64,000 nucleotides of DNA from Marinibacterium profundimaris (GCF_002210095.1 NZ_AQQR01000009.1:62001-126000), one strand, 5' to 3'. Shown: positions 27,617 to 37,291, numbered from the stretch's first letter. Notes: generated from the letters alone by a model not told the origin. Translations and numbers: made by a program.

Positions 27617-29224
27617 ATGCAGGAGTTCGATTTCATAATCATCGGCGCGGGATCGGCCGGCTGCGTGCTGGCCAACCGCCTGTCGGAAGACAGCCGCAAC
27701 CGCGTCCTGTTGATCGAGGCAGGCGGGTCCGACCGCAACCCGGTCTTCACCATCCCCCTGATGGCCGGTGCCGCCTATTTCTGGAAGCCCAGCAACTGGC
27801 ATTACGAGACAGCGCCGCAGCCCTACATGGACAACCGTTCGGTCAAATGGCCACGCGGCAAGGTGCTGGGCGGCTGTTCGACAATCAACGGCATGATGTA
27901 CATGCGCGGCACGCGCGCCGATTACGACCATTGGCGCCAGCTTGGCCTGCCCGGCTGGAGCTATGACGACGTGCTGCCCTACTTCAAGCGCGCCGAGAGC
28001 AATCCCGAACGCGAGGGAGACCCTTTTCACGGTCAGGACGGGCCGCTCCACGTGGAGAAGGCCCGTGCCGACAACCCGCTATACAAGGCCTTTCTCTCCG
28101 CAGGTGCGGCCGAGGGGATGCCGGTGAACCAGGATTTCAACGGGGCCCGGCAAGAGGGGCTTGGGGTCTACGACTTCAACGTGAAAAACGGACGCCGGGT
28201 CAGCAGCGCGACCGCCTACCTGGATCCGGTGCGGACCAGGCCGAACCTGGAGATCCGGACCCATACCCACGTGACCGCGATCCGCATGGAAAATGGCCGC
28301 GCCGTGGGGCTGGACCTGGAGCGGGGCGGGGCGAAGCAGCAGGTGAATGCGCGGCGCGAGATCATCCTCAGCGCCGGGGCGATCAATTCGCCGAAGCTGC
28401 TGCAGCTTTCGGGGATTGGCGATTCCCAGCGGTTGAAGGCGCTTGGGATCGTGCCGCGCGTACATCTGCCCGAGGTTGGGCAGAACCTGCAGGATCACCT
28501 GGGCGTCTACCTGAAATACGCCGCCAGCCAGAAGATCACCCTTTTCGGGTTGTTCCGCCCCGACCGCTTCGTTTCGGCGATGGCGCGGGCCTGGCTCTTT
28601 GGTAAAGGCCCGGCGACGGCGGTGCCTCTCGAGGCCGGCGGGTTCCTGAAGACACGGCCCGAGCTGGACGAGCCCGACATCCACATGACCTTCGTGCCGG
28701 GGCTGAACCTGGAAACCACGCGGGCGGGCCAGGGCGGACATGGCTACCTGATCAGCTTCTACCAGCTTCGGCCCGACAGCCGCGGAGAGGTGCATGTGAC
28801 CAGCGCCGATCCGATGGCCAAGCCGACGATGGATCCGGCCTATCTGAAGGAAGACAGCGATCGACGGGTGATGCGTGATGGGGCCCGACTTGCGCACCGC
28901 ATCGGCGAGAACGCTGCGATGGCGCCCTATTGCTCGCACAGGATTTCGCCGACAGAGACCGACATGATGGATGACGCGACGATCGATGCCTGGGTCCGTC
29001 AGTCGGGCAACACCACCTTCCACCCCACGGGCACCTGCCGCATGGGCGGCGATGACGGCGCGGTGGTGGATGCCGAGCTTAAGCTGCGCGGGGTCGATGG
29101 CATCCGGGTGGTCGATGCCTCGGTCATGCCGATGATCGTCAGCGGCAACACGTCGGCGCCGACGATGATGATCGCGGAAAAGGCGTCCGACATGATACTG
29201 GGCCGGCCGGCGCTGGCCGGCTGA
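27617..29224 (+). CDS. GMC-family oxidoreductase (choline-dehydrogenase-like)
   Basis: FAD-dependent alcohol dehydrogenase of 535 residues. IIIGAGSAGCVLANRLSED is near residue 6, the GMC signature GKVLGGCSTINGMMYMRGTR near 81, and the second signature GAINSPKLLQLSGIG near 255. The catalytic His is in TFHPTGTCRMGG near 472. The ATG at 27617 is chosen over the GTG at 27608 because GGAG lies eight bases upstream. A second GMC gene lies convergent just beyond, and the two proteins are related but clearly distinct. Confidence 0.88.
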   Translation: MQEFDFIIIGAGSAGCVLANRLSEDSRNRVLLIEAGGSDRNPVFTIPLMAGAAYFWKPSNWHYETAPQPYMDNRSVKWPRGKVLGGCSTINGMMYMRGTRADYDHWRQLGLPGWSYDDVLPYFKRAESNPEREGDPFHGQDGPLHVEKARADNPLYKAFLSAGAAEGMPVNQDFNGARQEGLGVYDFNVKNGRRVSSATAYLDPVRTRPNLEIRTHTHVTAIRMENGRAVGLDLERGGAKQQVNARREIILSAGAINSPKLLQLSGIGDSQRLKALGIVPRVHLPEVGQNLQDHLGVYLKYAASQKITLFGLFRPDRFVSAMARAWLFGKGPATAVPLEAGGFLKTRPELDEPDIHMTFVPGLNLETTRAGQGGHGYLISFYQLRPDSRGEVHVTSADPMAKPTMDPAYLKEDSDRRVMRDGARLAHRIGENAAMAPYCSHRISPTETDMMDDATIDAWVRQSGNTTFHPTGTCRMGGDDGAVVDAELKLRGVDGIRVVDASVMPMIVSGNTSAPTMMIAEKASDMILGRPALAG

Positions 29225-29231
29225 GGCCGGG

Positions 29232-29254
29232 GCCCGCCCACGACGGGGGCGGGC
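29232..29254. terminator. GC hairpin between convergent GMC genes
   Basis: GCCCGCCC and GGGCGGGC pair perfectly around a seven-base loop. A second hairpin (GCCGCCG/CGGCGGC, 29273-29297) follows. There is no T-run, but the position between two convergent genes suggests bidirectional transcript-end structures. Confidence 0.5.
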
Positions 29255-29300
29255 GCCAGCCTTCAGACGCGTGCCGCCGGAGCGATCCTGCGGCGGCCCC

Positions 29301-30890
29301 TCAACGGGCGGCCTCAAGGACCATTTCCGCCCCTTTCGAGCCGATGGCCATCGAAATCGCGTTGAGGTTCCCCGAAGGGATCTGCGGGATGATCGAGCTG
29401 TCGATGACCCTCAGCCCTTCGATTCCCCGGACACGCAGCTGCGGGTCGACCACCGCCATGTCGTCCACGCCCATCTTGCAGGTGCCGCAGGTGTGGTAGA
29501 CGTGGTTCGAGGTCGCGCGGATGTAGCGTTCGAGCTCTTCGTCCGTGACCTGGTCGGAGCCGGGGGCGAATTCACCGATCACGTAGGGCGCGAAGGCGCG
29601 CGTGGCCAGGGCGCGCCGGGCGATGCGCAGGCCTTCGGCGAGGATCCTGACGTCCTCCGGATCTCCCAGCATGTTCATCTGGATCACCGGCGGCGCAAGC
29701 GGGTCGCCCGAACGCAGCTTCAGCCAGCCGCGGCTGCGGCTGCGGTTGACGTTGGGCTGCAGCGTGACCGCCGGACGGTCGAGCATCTGGATGCCGGCTG
29801 CGCTCACGTTGAAGGCGAAGGCGCCGAAGTGGAACTGGATGTCGGGCTCTTCCAGGTCGGGCCGCGAGCGGACGAAGGCGACGGCGGATTGCAGGTAGCT
29901 CGCCGGGCCTGACATCGTGGTTGCAAAGCGCAGCCCGTGCCGGATCCGTCCCCAAAGGTTGTCGTCCATGTTCGTGGTGCGCTGGTTGACCAGGGCCTTG
30001 AGGTGGACGGCCGCGTGATCCTGCAGGTTGCGCCCGACGCCGGGCAGATCATGGATCACGTCGATCCCGTGTTCGGTGATATCGTCGGCGGGCCCGATCC
30101 CCGACAGCATCAGCAGCTTCGGCGAGTTGATGGCGCTGGCCGCGACGATGACCTCGCCGGCCGCGCGGGCCTCGTGGACCTTGCCGTTCAGGGTATACCG
30201 GACACCGGTGGCGCGGCGGCCCTCCATCAGCAGGCGTTCGACGATGGCGCCGGTCTCGACCTTCAGGTTCGGGCGCTTCATCGCCGGGCGAAGGAAGCCG
30301 CGCGCCGCCGAGAACCGCCAGCCGAGGTGCTGGTTGGCATGGGCGATAGAGGCGCCTTCGGAAGGCTCGCCGTTGTAGCCCGGGTTTTTGGGGTATCCGA
30401 TTTCGGCCATCGCCTCGACGAAGACATGCGACAGTTTCGGAGCGCCGCGCAACTGGCCGATCGTCACCGGACCGGAGGTGCCATAGACATCCGTGCTGCC
30501 GTCCCGGTTGGTTTCGATGCTGCGGAAATGGCCGAGCATCGTGTCATAGTCCCAGCCGGTGTTGCCCATCTGGGCCCAGCCGTCGTAATCGCCCCTGTTG
30601 CCGCGCACGTAGATGATGCCGTTGATCGAGCTTGACCCGCCCAGCACCTTCCCGCGCGAGACCATGTCGACCCGGTCCTCCCGCGACGGATCGGGTTCGG
30701 ACAGGAACATCCAGTCCGATTTGGGATTTCCGATGCAGGCGGGGCAGAGCGAGGCCACCTTGTAGCGCAGGTGGCGGTCCGAGCCGCCTGCCTCGAGCAG
30801 CAGAACCTTGTGTTTGCCCGAGGTGGTCAGTCGCTCTGCGAGGACCGATCCTGACGAGCCCGAGCCGATGATGATGTAATCCCAGTTCAT
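29301..30890 (-). CDS. GMC-family oxidoreductase (second copy)
   Basis: FAD-dependent alcohol dehydrogenase of 529 residues. It begins NWDYIIIGSGSSGSVLAERL with the FAD motif. SRGKVLGGSSSINGIIYVRG is near 80 and ASAINSPKLLMLSGIGP near 255. The catalytic His lies in NHVYHTCGTCKMGVDD near 466; CGT replaces the PTGT of most relatives. The start at 30890 gives the standard family N-terminus; the open frame continues upstream without family resemblance. It is in the same orientation as the peptide-transporter ATPase and could be read with it. The 244 bp between the two genes hold nothing I can recognise. Confidence 0.87.
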   Translation of the reverse strand: MNWDYIIIGSGSSGSVLAERLTTSGKHKVLLLEAGGSDRHLRYKVASLCPACIGNPKSDWMFLSEPDPSREDRVDMVSRGKVLGGSSSINGIIYVRGNRGDYDGWAQMGNTGWDYDTMLGHFRSIETNRDGSTDVYGTSGPVTIGQLRGAPKLSHVFVEAMAEIGYPKNPGYNGEPSEGASIAHANQHLGWRFSAARGFLRPAMKRPNLKVETGAIVERLLMEGRRATGVRYTLNGKVHEARAAGEVIVAASAINSPKLLMLSGIGPADDITEHGIDVIHDLPGVGRNLQDHAAVHLKALVNQRTTNMDDNLWGRIRHGLRFATTMSGPASYLQSAVAFVRSRPDLEEPDIQFHFGAFAFNVSAAGIQMLDRPAVTLQPNVNRSRSRGWLKLRSGDPLAPPVIQMNMLGDPEDVRILAEGLRIARRALATRAFAPYVIGEFAPGSDQVTDEELERYIRATSNHVYHTCGTCKMGVDDMAVVDPQLRVRGIEGLRVIDSSIIPQIPSGNLNAISMAIGSKGAEMVLEAAR

Positions 30891-31134
30891 CCAGGTATTC
30901 CTTGATTGAATTTCGGGGCGCGCGCTGTTTGTTGCAATCCGACGCCCGGCCGAGCGGGACCTGTGCGCGCCCCAGGTCAGTGTGCTGCGGCCGGCGCCGA
31001 CGTGGATCAGCCGCAGGGTCGGGGTGACCTGCTCATCGACCGGACAGCCGTCGGGCAGACCACGTCGCTGGCGCGGGCGTTCCTCTTGGTGTCGACGGTC
31101 CTGGGCATGGTTCGGGGTCTTCGGGCTTTGCCTG

Positions 31135-32928
31135 TCAAAGATCGGGGCCGGCCTGTACCCGCCAGCATCGGACCTGCCGGCCGTATTCGTCACGCGACAG
31201 CTGCTGCGGTTCGGCCTTGCAGCGATCAAGCCGGTAGGAGCAGCGGCCATAGAGAAAACAGCCCTTCGGAAGATCGATCGGGCTGGGGATCTCACCTGCG
31301 AGCCGGTCCTCGTTTTCCCGGTCGACCCGTCTGTTGTGCGGATCGGGTGCCAGATGCGAGGCGATCAGCGCGCGGGTATACGGGTGCCGCGGATTCTCGA
31401 AGAGCTCGGCCGTGGCGCCGACCTCGACGATCTGACCAAGATACATCACCGCAACCCGGTCGCAGACCTGGCTGACAGTGGTCAGATCGTGGGAGATGAA
31501 GAGGAAGGACAGGCCCAGCTCGGATTGCAGCCGCCGCAGCAGCGCGATCAGGCTGTCGCGTGACGAGGGCGCCAGCACGGATGTGGGCTCATCCAGGATC
31601 ACGAATTCGGGGTTGGTCGCCAGCGACCGGGCGATGTTGACCCGCTGCAGCGCGCCCGCGCCCAGATCGCCGGGGCGCATCTTCAGCATCGACGGATCCA
31701 GCTCCACCAGCCCCATCAGTTCGCGCACACGTTCCGCGCGCGCCTTCCGGTCGAGATCGCCATGGACCTTCAGCGGCTCCATCAGGATGTTTTCGACCGT
31801 CCAGCGGGCGTCGACGCTGTCATAGGGATCCTGCAGCACGATCTGCATCCGGGACCGGGTCGCCTTCAGCGCCGCGCCGGTCTTCAGCTGCACGTCGTCA
31901 CCCTTGAAAAAGATCCGCCCCTCGCTCGCCTCGAGCAGGCGGATGATCAGCCGGCCGACCGTCGACTTGCCCGAGCCGCTTTCGCCCACCAGGCCAATCG
32001 CTTCGCCCGGGCGGATCGAGAAATCGACACCGTTGACCGCATGGACGCTCTTGTCGGTGCCGGCGATCGGGAAATTCTTGGTAAGCCCGTGCACATCGAG
32101 CAGCGGCGCGTCGGCCTGATCGGTGTTTGCCGGGGCGTCCGAGCGGGCCGGGACGTGGTCAGCGCTCTTGCGTTTGCGCGCAAAATAGGCACGCGTGTCG
32201 TCCTGATCCACGATCCGTCCGTTTTCAAGCACCACCACTCGGTCGCAGTAATTGGCGATGATCCCGTCTTCCTGGGTGACCAGGAGGACAGAGGATCCGG
32301 TCGTGCGGACCGTCTTCCAGAGCTGGTCCAGGAACTGCGCTTGGATGGTGACGTCCAGCCCGCTGGTTGGCTCGTCCGCGACCAGCAGTCCGGGCATGGA
32401 GCTGAGCGCCATGGCAATCAGCACGCGCTGCGCCATGCCGCCCGAGAGCTCATGCGCGAAGGAGGCGAGGCGCCGCTCGGGGTCGTTGATGCCGACGAGC
32501 TCCAGCATCTCGATGGCCCGCGACCGGGCCGCATCGGCCGAGCCCGTGTTATGGGCGCGCCAGGCGTTTCCGATCTGCGATCCGACCGGAATCATCGGGT
32601 GCAGCGATGACCGCGGGTTCTGAACGATCAGCCCGATCTCTTTTCCGCGCATGTCGCGCAAGGCGGGTTGAGGCAGTTTCAGCAGGTCGCGACCGCCCAG
32701 AATGACCTCGCCCGAGGTGATCTGCCCCATGGGTTTTGTCAGCCCCAGCATGGCGTAGGCGGCCACGGATTTGCCACTGCCGCTTTCGCCAAGAAGGCCC
32801 ACGATCTCGCCCTTGCGGACATCGAGGCTGATGCTGTCGATGGCCCGTTTCTGTCCGAATGACACGGTCAAATCACGGACTGAAAGAAGATCGGATTCGG
32901 TGGCGATTGAAGCGGCCAGAGCGGTCAT
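31135..32928 (-). CDS. Peptide/nickel-type ABC transporter ATPase, two fused cassettes (DppD-DppF type)
   Basis: Double ATPase of 597 residues. Cassette one is complete: GLLGESGSGKSVAAYAML, LSGGMAQRVLIAMAL and LLVADEPTSGLD. Cassette two has Walker A (GLVGESGSGKSTVGR near residue 308) and Walker B (FVILDEPTS), but its signature is LGAGALQR instead of LSGGQQQR, and the D-loop reads VLAPSSR. CFLYGRCSYRLDRC near the C-terminus is the oligopeptide-transporter cysteine tail. ATG 32928 has AGG eight bases upstream; 32934 is an alternative. It is divergent from the cognate binding-protein and permease genes, sharing a 251-bp regulatory gap. Confidence 0.88.
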   Translation of the reverse strand: MTALAASIATESDLLSVRDLTVSFGQKRAIDSISLDVRKGEIVGLLGESGSGKSVAAYAMLGLTKPMGQITSGEVILGGRDLLKLPQPALRDMRGKEIGLIVQNPRSSLHPMIPVGSQIGNAWRAHNTGSADAARSRAIEMLELVGINDPERRLASFAHELSGGMAQRVLIAMALSSMPGLLVADEPTSGLDVTIQAQFLDQLWKTVRTTGSSVLLVTQEDGIIANYCDRVVVLENGRIVDQDDTRAYFARKRKSADHVPARSDAPANTDQADAPLLDVHGLTKNFPIAGTDKSVHAVNGVDFSIRPGEAIGLVGESGSGKSTVGRLIIRLLEASEGRIFFKGDDVQLKTGAALKATRSRMQIVLQDPYDSVDARWTVENILMEPLKVHGDLDRKARAERVRELMGLVELDPSMLKMRPGDLGAGALQRVNIARSLATNPEFVILDEPTSVLAPSSRDSLIALLRRLQSELGLSFLFISHDLTTVSQVCDRVAVMYLGQIVEVGATAELFENPRHPYTRALIASHLAPDPHNRRVDRENEDRLAGEIPSPIDLPKGCFLYGRCSYRLDRCKAEPQQLSRDEYGRQVRCWRVQAGPDL

Positions 32929-33109
32929 GGGCATTACCTACTTATCCCCGGAAGCGAGATTCGCCCGGATTGATGACAACGTATTCATAAGAAGGGAAGT
33001 GATGATTCACATCAAGCTTGGAAACAGAAACCGACAAAAGATTGCCAGAAGACGCACGAAATGAATAGTTTTTCGGCGTTCATGATGCTGAAGCGCGAAA
33101 TTATTTTTC

Positions 33110-33138
33110 TTGACAGGTGGGCGGACTCGGAAAAGCAT
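33110..33138 (+). promoter_or_regulatory. Promoter of the peptide-type ABC operon
   Basis: Consensus TTGACA (33110-33115) with a weak -10 (AAGCAT, 33133-33138, 17-bp spacer). The operator starts at the next base, the same 29-bp phase from the -35 start as at 8360/8389. Confidence 0.48.
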
Positions 33139-33152
33139 TGCATGCGTATGCG
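33139..33152. promoter_or_regulatory. LacI-type operator, copy 8 (TGCATGCGTATGCG)
   Basis: 13 of 14 positions match TGCATRCGYATGCA. It lies 28 bp before the binding-protein start and within the shared gap to the divergent ATPase gene. Confidence 0.62.
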
Positions 33153-33179
33153 TTGCATATCCACTTGGAGGTATAAACA

Positions 33180-34916
33180 ATGAGGGCTTTCATGTTCCCC
33201 CCAAATCTGCGCCAGACACTCGCCCGAACCGGGAGCGCGATCGCGCTTACCGCGGGTGCGATCCTGTCGACCGTTTCCCCGACTGCAGCCGCCGAAGGCG
33301 ACACGCTGCTTTTCCTTGCCGAAGACGTTCCGTCGGGCCTCGATATCGACGGCCCGTCCATTGCGATCCCGACCACTCAGCTGGGCATGGTCCAGCTGCT
33401 GGAGCCCCTGATCGCCTACGAGTATTTCGACGAGCCCAATGAGGATGGTGTCCTCATGCCGGACTTCACCAAGCCGGTCGGACGCCTTCTGGAAAGCTGG
33501 GACTACGATCCCGAGACCCTGGTGTGGACCCTGCATCTGCGTAAGGGCGTGCTTAGCTGCGCGGGCAACGAATTTACCGCCGACGACATGATGTACACCT
33601 ATGCCCGCGCGCTCAACGTGGGCAGTGCGGTGCCAAACGCCTGGTTCCTGCTCAACATGTCAGGGGTGAAGGGGTTCACCCAGGAGGTCTTCAGCCCCGA
33701 CGAGGACGTGGCCAAAGAGGCCCGCATCCTGGGTGACGGGATCCGCAAGATCGACGATTACACGATCGAGGTCGAGCAGGTGGAAGCCAACCCGCTGCTT
33801 CTGGTCAACATGGCGGTGACCATCTCGCAGGGGGTGCTCGATTCCAAGGTGATGGAAGAAAACGCCACCGAAGACGATCCCTGGGCCTACGACTACGCCA
33901 ACAACGTGAACCTGCCGTCCTTCGGGCCCTATTGCCTCGAAAGCTGGACCAAGAACGACGAGATCCGCTTCAAGGCCAATCCGAACTATTATCGCGGCGT
34001 GGCGCCGATCGAGACGGCGATCATCAAGAAGGTTCCGCAGGGCGGCAACCGGATCTCGATCCTGCGCAGCGGCCAGGCCCAGCTGATCCAGGGCATGACC
34101 CCGAACCAGTACGACAGCCTGCGCAAGATGCCGGGCATCAAGGTTTCGGGTGTGACCGGCAACGAAGGGCTCTTCGGGGTCATGAACTTCGCGACCCCGC
34201 CGTTCGACAACATCAAGCTGCGTCAGGCCATCGCCTATGCCATGCCCTACGAGCGGATCATCAACGTCGGCTACAGCGGTCAGGCCAAGCAGTGGGAAAG
34301 CGTCATCCCCGAGACCTATCCGGGCTACACGCCCTACGAGCCGGGCTATTCCTATGACCCTGAAAAGGCCAAGGAACTTCTGGCCGAGGCTGGCTATCCG
34401 AACGGTGAGGGGCTCGAAGAGTTCGCCGAACAGTTCAAGCTGACCTACGTTGCCGAGAAGGAGACGACGCTGGGCCCCGTGGTCAACCAGATCCGGACCG
34501 CCCTGAACGAGATCGGCATTCCCGTGACGCTCGATCCGATCCCGCAGACCCAGTACGGCGACCGCCAGATCGTGAAGAAGGACCTCGCCTTCGGTCTCAA
34601 TGACCAGGAGAAGCCGATCGGCGTGGACGCGGGTTATGCGATGCAACTGTTCTTCGTCTCGGCCGAGGCGGGCGGTCTGAACAACATGATGAACTACAAG
34701 AACCCCGAGCTGGACGAACAATGGTCCGTGGCCCGTGTCGAAGGCGACATGGACAAGCGCGAGGAAATCCTGAGCGACATGCAGACCACGCTGATGGAAG
34801 ATGTCGCCTGGCTGCCCATCGTGACGTTCAAGACCCAATGGGCGCATTCGGACAAGCTGAGCGGGCTCAGCTGGAACCCGTCGAATTCGCTGCTGCTCTA
34901 CGATCTGCACTACTGA
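33180..34916 (+). CDS. Peptide-type ABC transporter substrate-binding protein (SBP_bac_5)
   Basis: Periplasmic binding protein of 578 residues of the DppA/OppA family. The signal peptide runs to about residue 38 (LARTGSAIALTAGAILSTVS, then TAAAEGD). The family core shows LESWDYDPETLVWTLHLRKG near 100, FTADDMMYTYARALN near 132, PFDNIKLRQAIAYAMPYERI near 340 and YDPEKAKELLAEAGYP near 391. GGAGG lies ten bases upstream of the ATG. Members of this family carry peptides but also opines, glycosides and heme, so the ligand is open. It is the first gene of an operon with two permeases and a REDY-like protein. Confidence 0.88.
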   Translation: MRAFMFPPNLRQTLARTGSAIALTAGAILSTVSPTAAAEGDTLLFLAEDVPSGLDIDGPSIAIPTTQLGMVQLLEPLIAYEYFDEPNEDGVLMPDFTKPVGRLLESWDYDPETLVWTLHLRKGVLSCAGNEFTADDMMYTYARALNVGSAVPNAWFLLNMSGVKGFTQEVFSPDEDVAKEARILGDGIRKIDDYTIEVEQVEANPLLLVNMAVTISQGVLDSKVMEENATEDDPWAYDYANNVNLPSFGPYCLESWTKNDEIRFKANPNYYRGVAPIETAIIKKVPQGGNRISILRSGQAQLIQGMTPNQYDSLRKMPGIKVSGVTGNEGLFGVMNFATPPFDNIKLRQAIAYAMPYERIINVGYSGQAKQWESVIPETYPGYTPYEPGYSYDPEKAKELLAEAGYPNGEGLEEFAEQFKLTYVAEKETTLGPVVNQIRTALNEIGIPVTLDPIPQTQYGDRQIVKKDLAFGLNDQEKPIGVDAGYAMQLFFVSAEAGGLNNMMNYKNPELDEQWSVARVEGDMDKREEILSDMQTTLMEDVAWLPIVTFKTQWAHSDKLSGLSWNPSNSLLLYDLHY

Positions 34917-34924
34917 AGATCCCC

Positions 34925-34952
34925 GGCGGAACCGCACTCCCGCGGTTCCGCC
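34925..34952 (+). terminator. Intercistronic hairpin after binding-protein gene
   Basis: GGCGGAACCGC and GCGGTTCCGCC form a perfect 11-bp stem with a six-base loop in the 53-bp gap between the binding-protein and permease genes. No T-run follows. It probably protects the upstream message or partly attenuates transcription so that the binding protein is made in excess. Confidence 0.7.
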
Positions 34953-34969
34953 CCATTCGGGAGACCATC

Positions 34970-35995
34970 ATGATCCGAAGGTTCGTATTGAAGCGCCTGC
35001 TGACCGGAGCGCTCCAGATGCTTGGCCTGACCCTGGCCGTTTTCTTCCTCGTGCGGATGCTGCCCGCCGACCCGGTGTCGCGCCTGGTCGGTCTGAACGC
35101 CTCGCCCGAAGCCTATAAACAGGCACAGCGCAGTCTCGGGCTCGACGAGCCGGTGATGACGCAGTTGCTGAATTACCTCGGGATCGGCTCGGACTCCGGT
35201 CTGCTGCAGGGCGATCTCGATGTCTCATGGGTGACCAACGCGCCCGTTCTTGCCGAGATCGGCGCCTCTTTGCCCATCACGCTCGAGCTTCTGACCTACA
35301 GTTTCGCGGTGACGCTGCTTTTTGCAGTGCCCGTGGGCGTGGCCAGTGCCGCAAATCCGGGCAAGGCGGTCGACAAGTTCGTGTTCTTCTACGGGCTCTT
35401 CGGCGGCTCGCAGCCCGAGTTCTGGTGGGGTTTGCTGTTCGTGCTGATCTTTTTCGCCAACCTCGGCATCGCACCCGCGCCCCTGGGCATGATCAGCCCG
35501 CTTCTGCAGGCACCGCCGAGAGTGACCGGTTTCTACACGCTCGACGCGCTGATTGCCGGCGATTTCAGGGCGTTCTTCGACATCCTGCATCACCTCATGC
35601 TGCCGGTGCTCACCATGGTCTTCGTGCTCTCGGGCCCTGTCATCAAGATGGTGCGCCAAAGCATGATCCGGGCCCAGGCGTCTGACTTCGTGCTCTATGC
35701 CAACGCGGCGGGCCTCAGGCGCAAGACCGTGACCCGCTACGCGATGCGGGCGGCCATCGCACCGACGATCACGCTGGTCGGCATCCTCTATGGCGTCATG
35801 CTGGGCGGAGCCGTGCTGGTCGAGAGCGTCTTCTCGCTGGGCGGGATCGGGCAATATGCCGTCCGTTCGGTGCTTGCCTTCGATTATCCGTCGATCCAGG
35901 GCATCGTGCTGGTGATCACGGCGATTTCGCTGCTGATCTACCTCCTGCTCGACATCCTCTATGCCATCATTGATCCGAGGGTCGTCTACACATGA
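34970..35995 (+). CDS. Peptide-type ABC transporter permease (DppB type)
   Basis: Inner-membrane permease of 341 residues. The N-terminus RFVLKRLLTGALQMLGLTLA, with VRMLPADPV after the first helix, is the DppB hallmark. The cytoplasmic coupling loop is seen in YANAAGLRRKTVTRYAMRAAI (about residue 242), and the C-terminus ILYAIIDPRVVYT is typical. The ATG at 34970 follows GGGAG. The stop overlaps the next gene (ATGA). Confidence 0.9.
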   Translation: MIRRFVLKRLLTGALQMLGLTLAVFFLVRMLPADPVSRLVGLNASPEAYKQAQRSLGLDEPVMTQLLNYLGIGSDSGLLQGDLDVSWVTNAPVLAEIGASLPITLELLTYSFAVTLLFAVPVGVASAANPGKAVDKFVFFYGLFGGSQPEFWWGLLFVLIFFANLGIAPAPLGMISPLLQAPPRVTGFYTLDALIAGDFRAFFDILHHLMLPVLTMVFVLSGPVIKMVRQSMIRAQASDFVLYANAAGLRRKTVTRYAMRAAIAPTITLVGILYGVMLGGAVLVESVFSLGGIGQYAVRSVLAFDYPSIQGIVLVITAISLLIYLLLDILYAIIDPRVVYT

Positions 35996-36903
35996 GCCTT
36001 CTCGACACCTCCCCGGCTGGCGCCGCGCCGCTGCCCCGCAAGGAGCGCCGGACCGCGTCCGCGCTGCTGATCTTCGCCATCATCTTTGCAGGCGGGTCCC
36101 TGATCCTGGCCTGTTTCGGCGAGATGATCGTCCCCTTCGACCCGGTCGACAGCGCCTTCATTCCGAACATGCCGCCGCCGCCGCTGCGCGACTGGCCGGG
36201 CCTGCTCTGGGTCGCGATCACCAGCACCTCGCCCGAACCGATCCACTGGTTCGGGACCGACAGTTCGGGCTTCGATGTCTTCTCGCGGGTGCTCTGCGCG
36301 CCCCGGATCGACCTGACCATCGCGCTCGCGGCGAACTTCCTCGCGATGCTGATCGGCATTCCGTTCGGTCTTGTGGCGGGCTATTTCACCAACCCCGCGA
36401 CAGAGTTCATGATGCGCGTCTCGGACGTCATCCAGTCCTTCCCGGTCTTCATCTCGGCAATGATCCTCGTGGCCCTTGGCGGGCAATCGGCGATCAATGT
36501 CATCATGGCGCTGTCGCTGCTCTACGCTCCGATCTACGTGCGCCTGACCCGGTCCGAGGCGATGGCCCAGAAGAGCCGCGGCATGGTCGAAGCCTCGCGC
36601 GCCATCGGTCAGAGCGAGCTGCGGATCGCGCTGCAACATGTGCTGCCCAATTCGATCGGACCGTCTCTGGTGCAAAGCTCGGTCACCATCGGTTTCGCCA
36701 TCCTGCTGACCGCGGGCCTGTCCTTCGTCGGCGCGGGCGTGCGTCCGCCGGACCCGGAATGGGGTCTGATGATCTCGACCGGGGCCAATGACATCGTGCT
36801 CGGCCAATGGTGGACCTCGGTCTTCCCCGGAGTCGCGATCTCGCTGACCGTGTTCTCCTTCGCTGTCATTGGCGACGCGCTGCAGCGCCGCTATGATCGC
36901 TGA
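35992..36903 (+). CDS. Peptide-type ABC transporter permease (DppC type)
   Basis: Second inner-membrane permease, 303 residues. HWFGTDSSGFDVFSRVLCAP near residue 83 is the DppC signature. The coupling loop lies in VEASRAIGQSELRIALQHVL near 200. The family C-terminus DALQRRYDR is present. It is translated in overlap with the first permease gene and forms one channel with it. Confidence 0.9.
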   Translation: MSLLDTSPAGAAPLPRKERRTASALLIFAIIFAGGSLILACFGEMIVPFDPVDSAFIPNMPPPPLRDWPGLLWVAITSTSPEPIHWFGTDSSGFDVFSRVLCAPRIDLTIALAANFLAMLIGIPFGLVAGYFTNPATEFMMRVSDVIQSFPVFISAMILVALGGQSAINVIMALSLLYAPIYVRLTRSEAMAQKSRGMVEASRAIGQSELRIALQHVLPNSIGPSLVQSSVTIGFAILLTAGLSFVGAGVRPPDPEWGLMISTGANDIVLGQWWTSVFPGVAISLTVFSFAVIGDALQRRYDR

Positions 36904-36942
36904 TTTTCCTCAAGATTTCCCAAGACAGAAAGCCAAAGACAA

Positions 36943-37248
36943 ATGCGTATCATCGTTCTGTTCAACCTCCGCCCCGAGGTGAGTGCCGCCGATTACGAGG
37001 CATGGGCCAGGACCACGGATATTCCCGTGGTCAATGACCTGCCCTCTATCGAGGCGTTCAGCGTTCACAAGGCGACGGGGGTTCTGGGGTCGGATGCGAC
37101 CCCGCCCTACGAATATGTAGAGATCGTGGATGTGGCCGACATGGACGGGTTCGGCCGGGACGTTTCGACCGAGACCATGAAAAAGATCGCGGCCGAGTTC
37201 CAGGCGCTGGCGGACAATCCGATCTTCGTGACCACCACCAGCCTGTGA
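36943..37248 (+). CDS. REDY-like small protein (HapK family)
   Basis: Small ferredoxin-like alpha/beta barrel protein of 101 residues with no signal peptide. MRIIVLFNLRPEVSAADYEA and the regular beta-alpha-beta spacing resemble REDY/HapK dimeric alpha-beta-barrel proteins. It lies 39 bp after the permease gene and is probably the last gene of the peptide-type ABC operon. Relatives often accompany oxidoreductases or isomerases of catabolic operons, but the reaction is not known. Confidence 0.65.
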   Translation: MRIIVLFNLRPEVSAADYEAWARTTDIPVVNDLPSIEAFSVHKATGVLGSDATPPYEYVEIVDVADMDGFGRDVSTETMKKIAAEFQALADNPIFVTTTSL

Positions 37249-37255
37249 TCGAATT

Positions 37256-37283
37256 CCGGCGCGGTCCCCGAGGGCCGCGCCGG
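37256..37283. terminator. GC hairpin between convergent operons
   Basis: CCGGCGCGG and CCGCGCCGG pair perfectly, with extra inner pairs closing a CCGA tetraloop. It lies in the 43-bp gap between the REDY-like gene and the convergent dctM-like gene, and probably ends both transcripts. Confidence 0.65.
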
Positions 37284-37291
37284 CAGAAGGC

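Noticed and set aside
29301-31295. A GMC oxidoreductase with a 135-residue N-terminal extension
   Set aside because: The upstream part has no family similarity and the standard FAD N-terminus starts right after the ATG at 30890.
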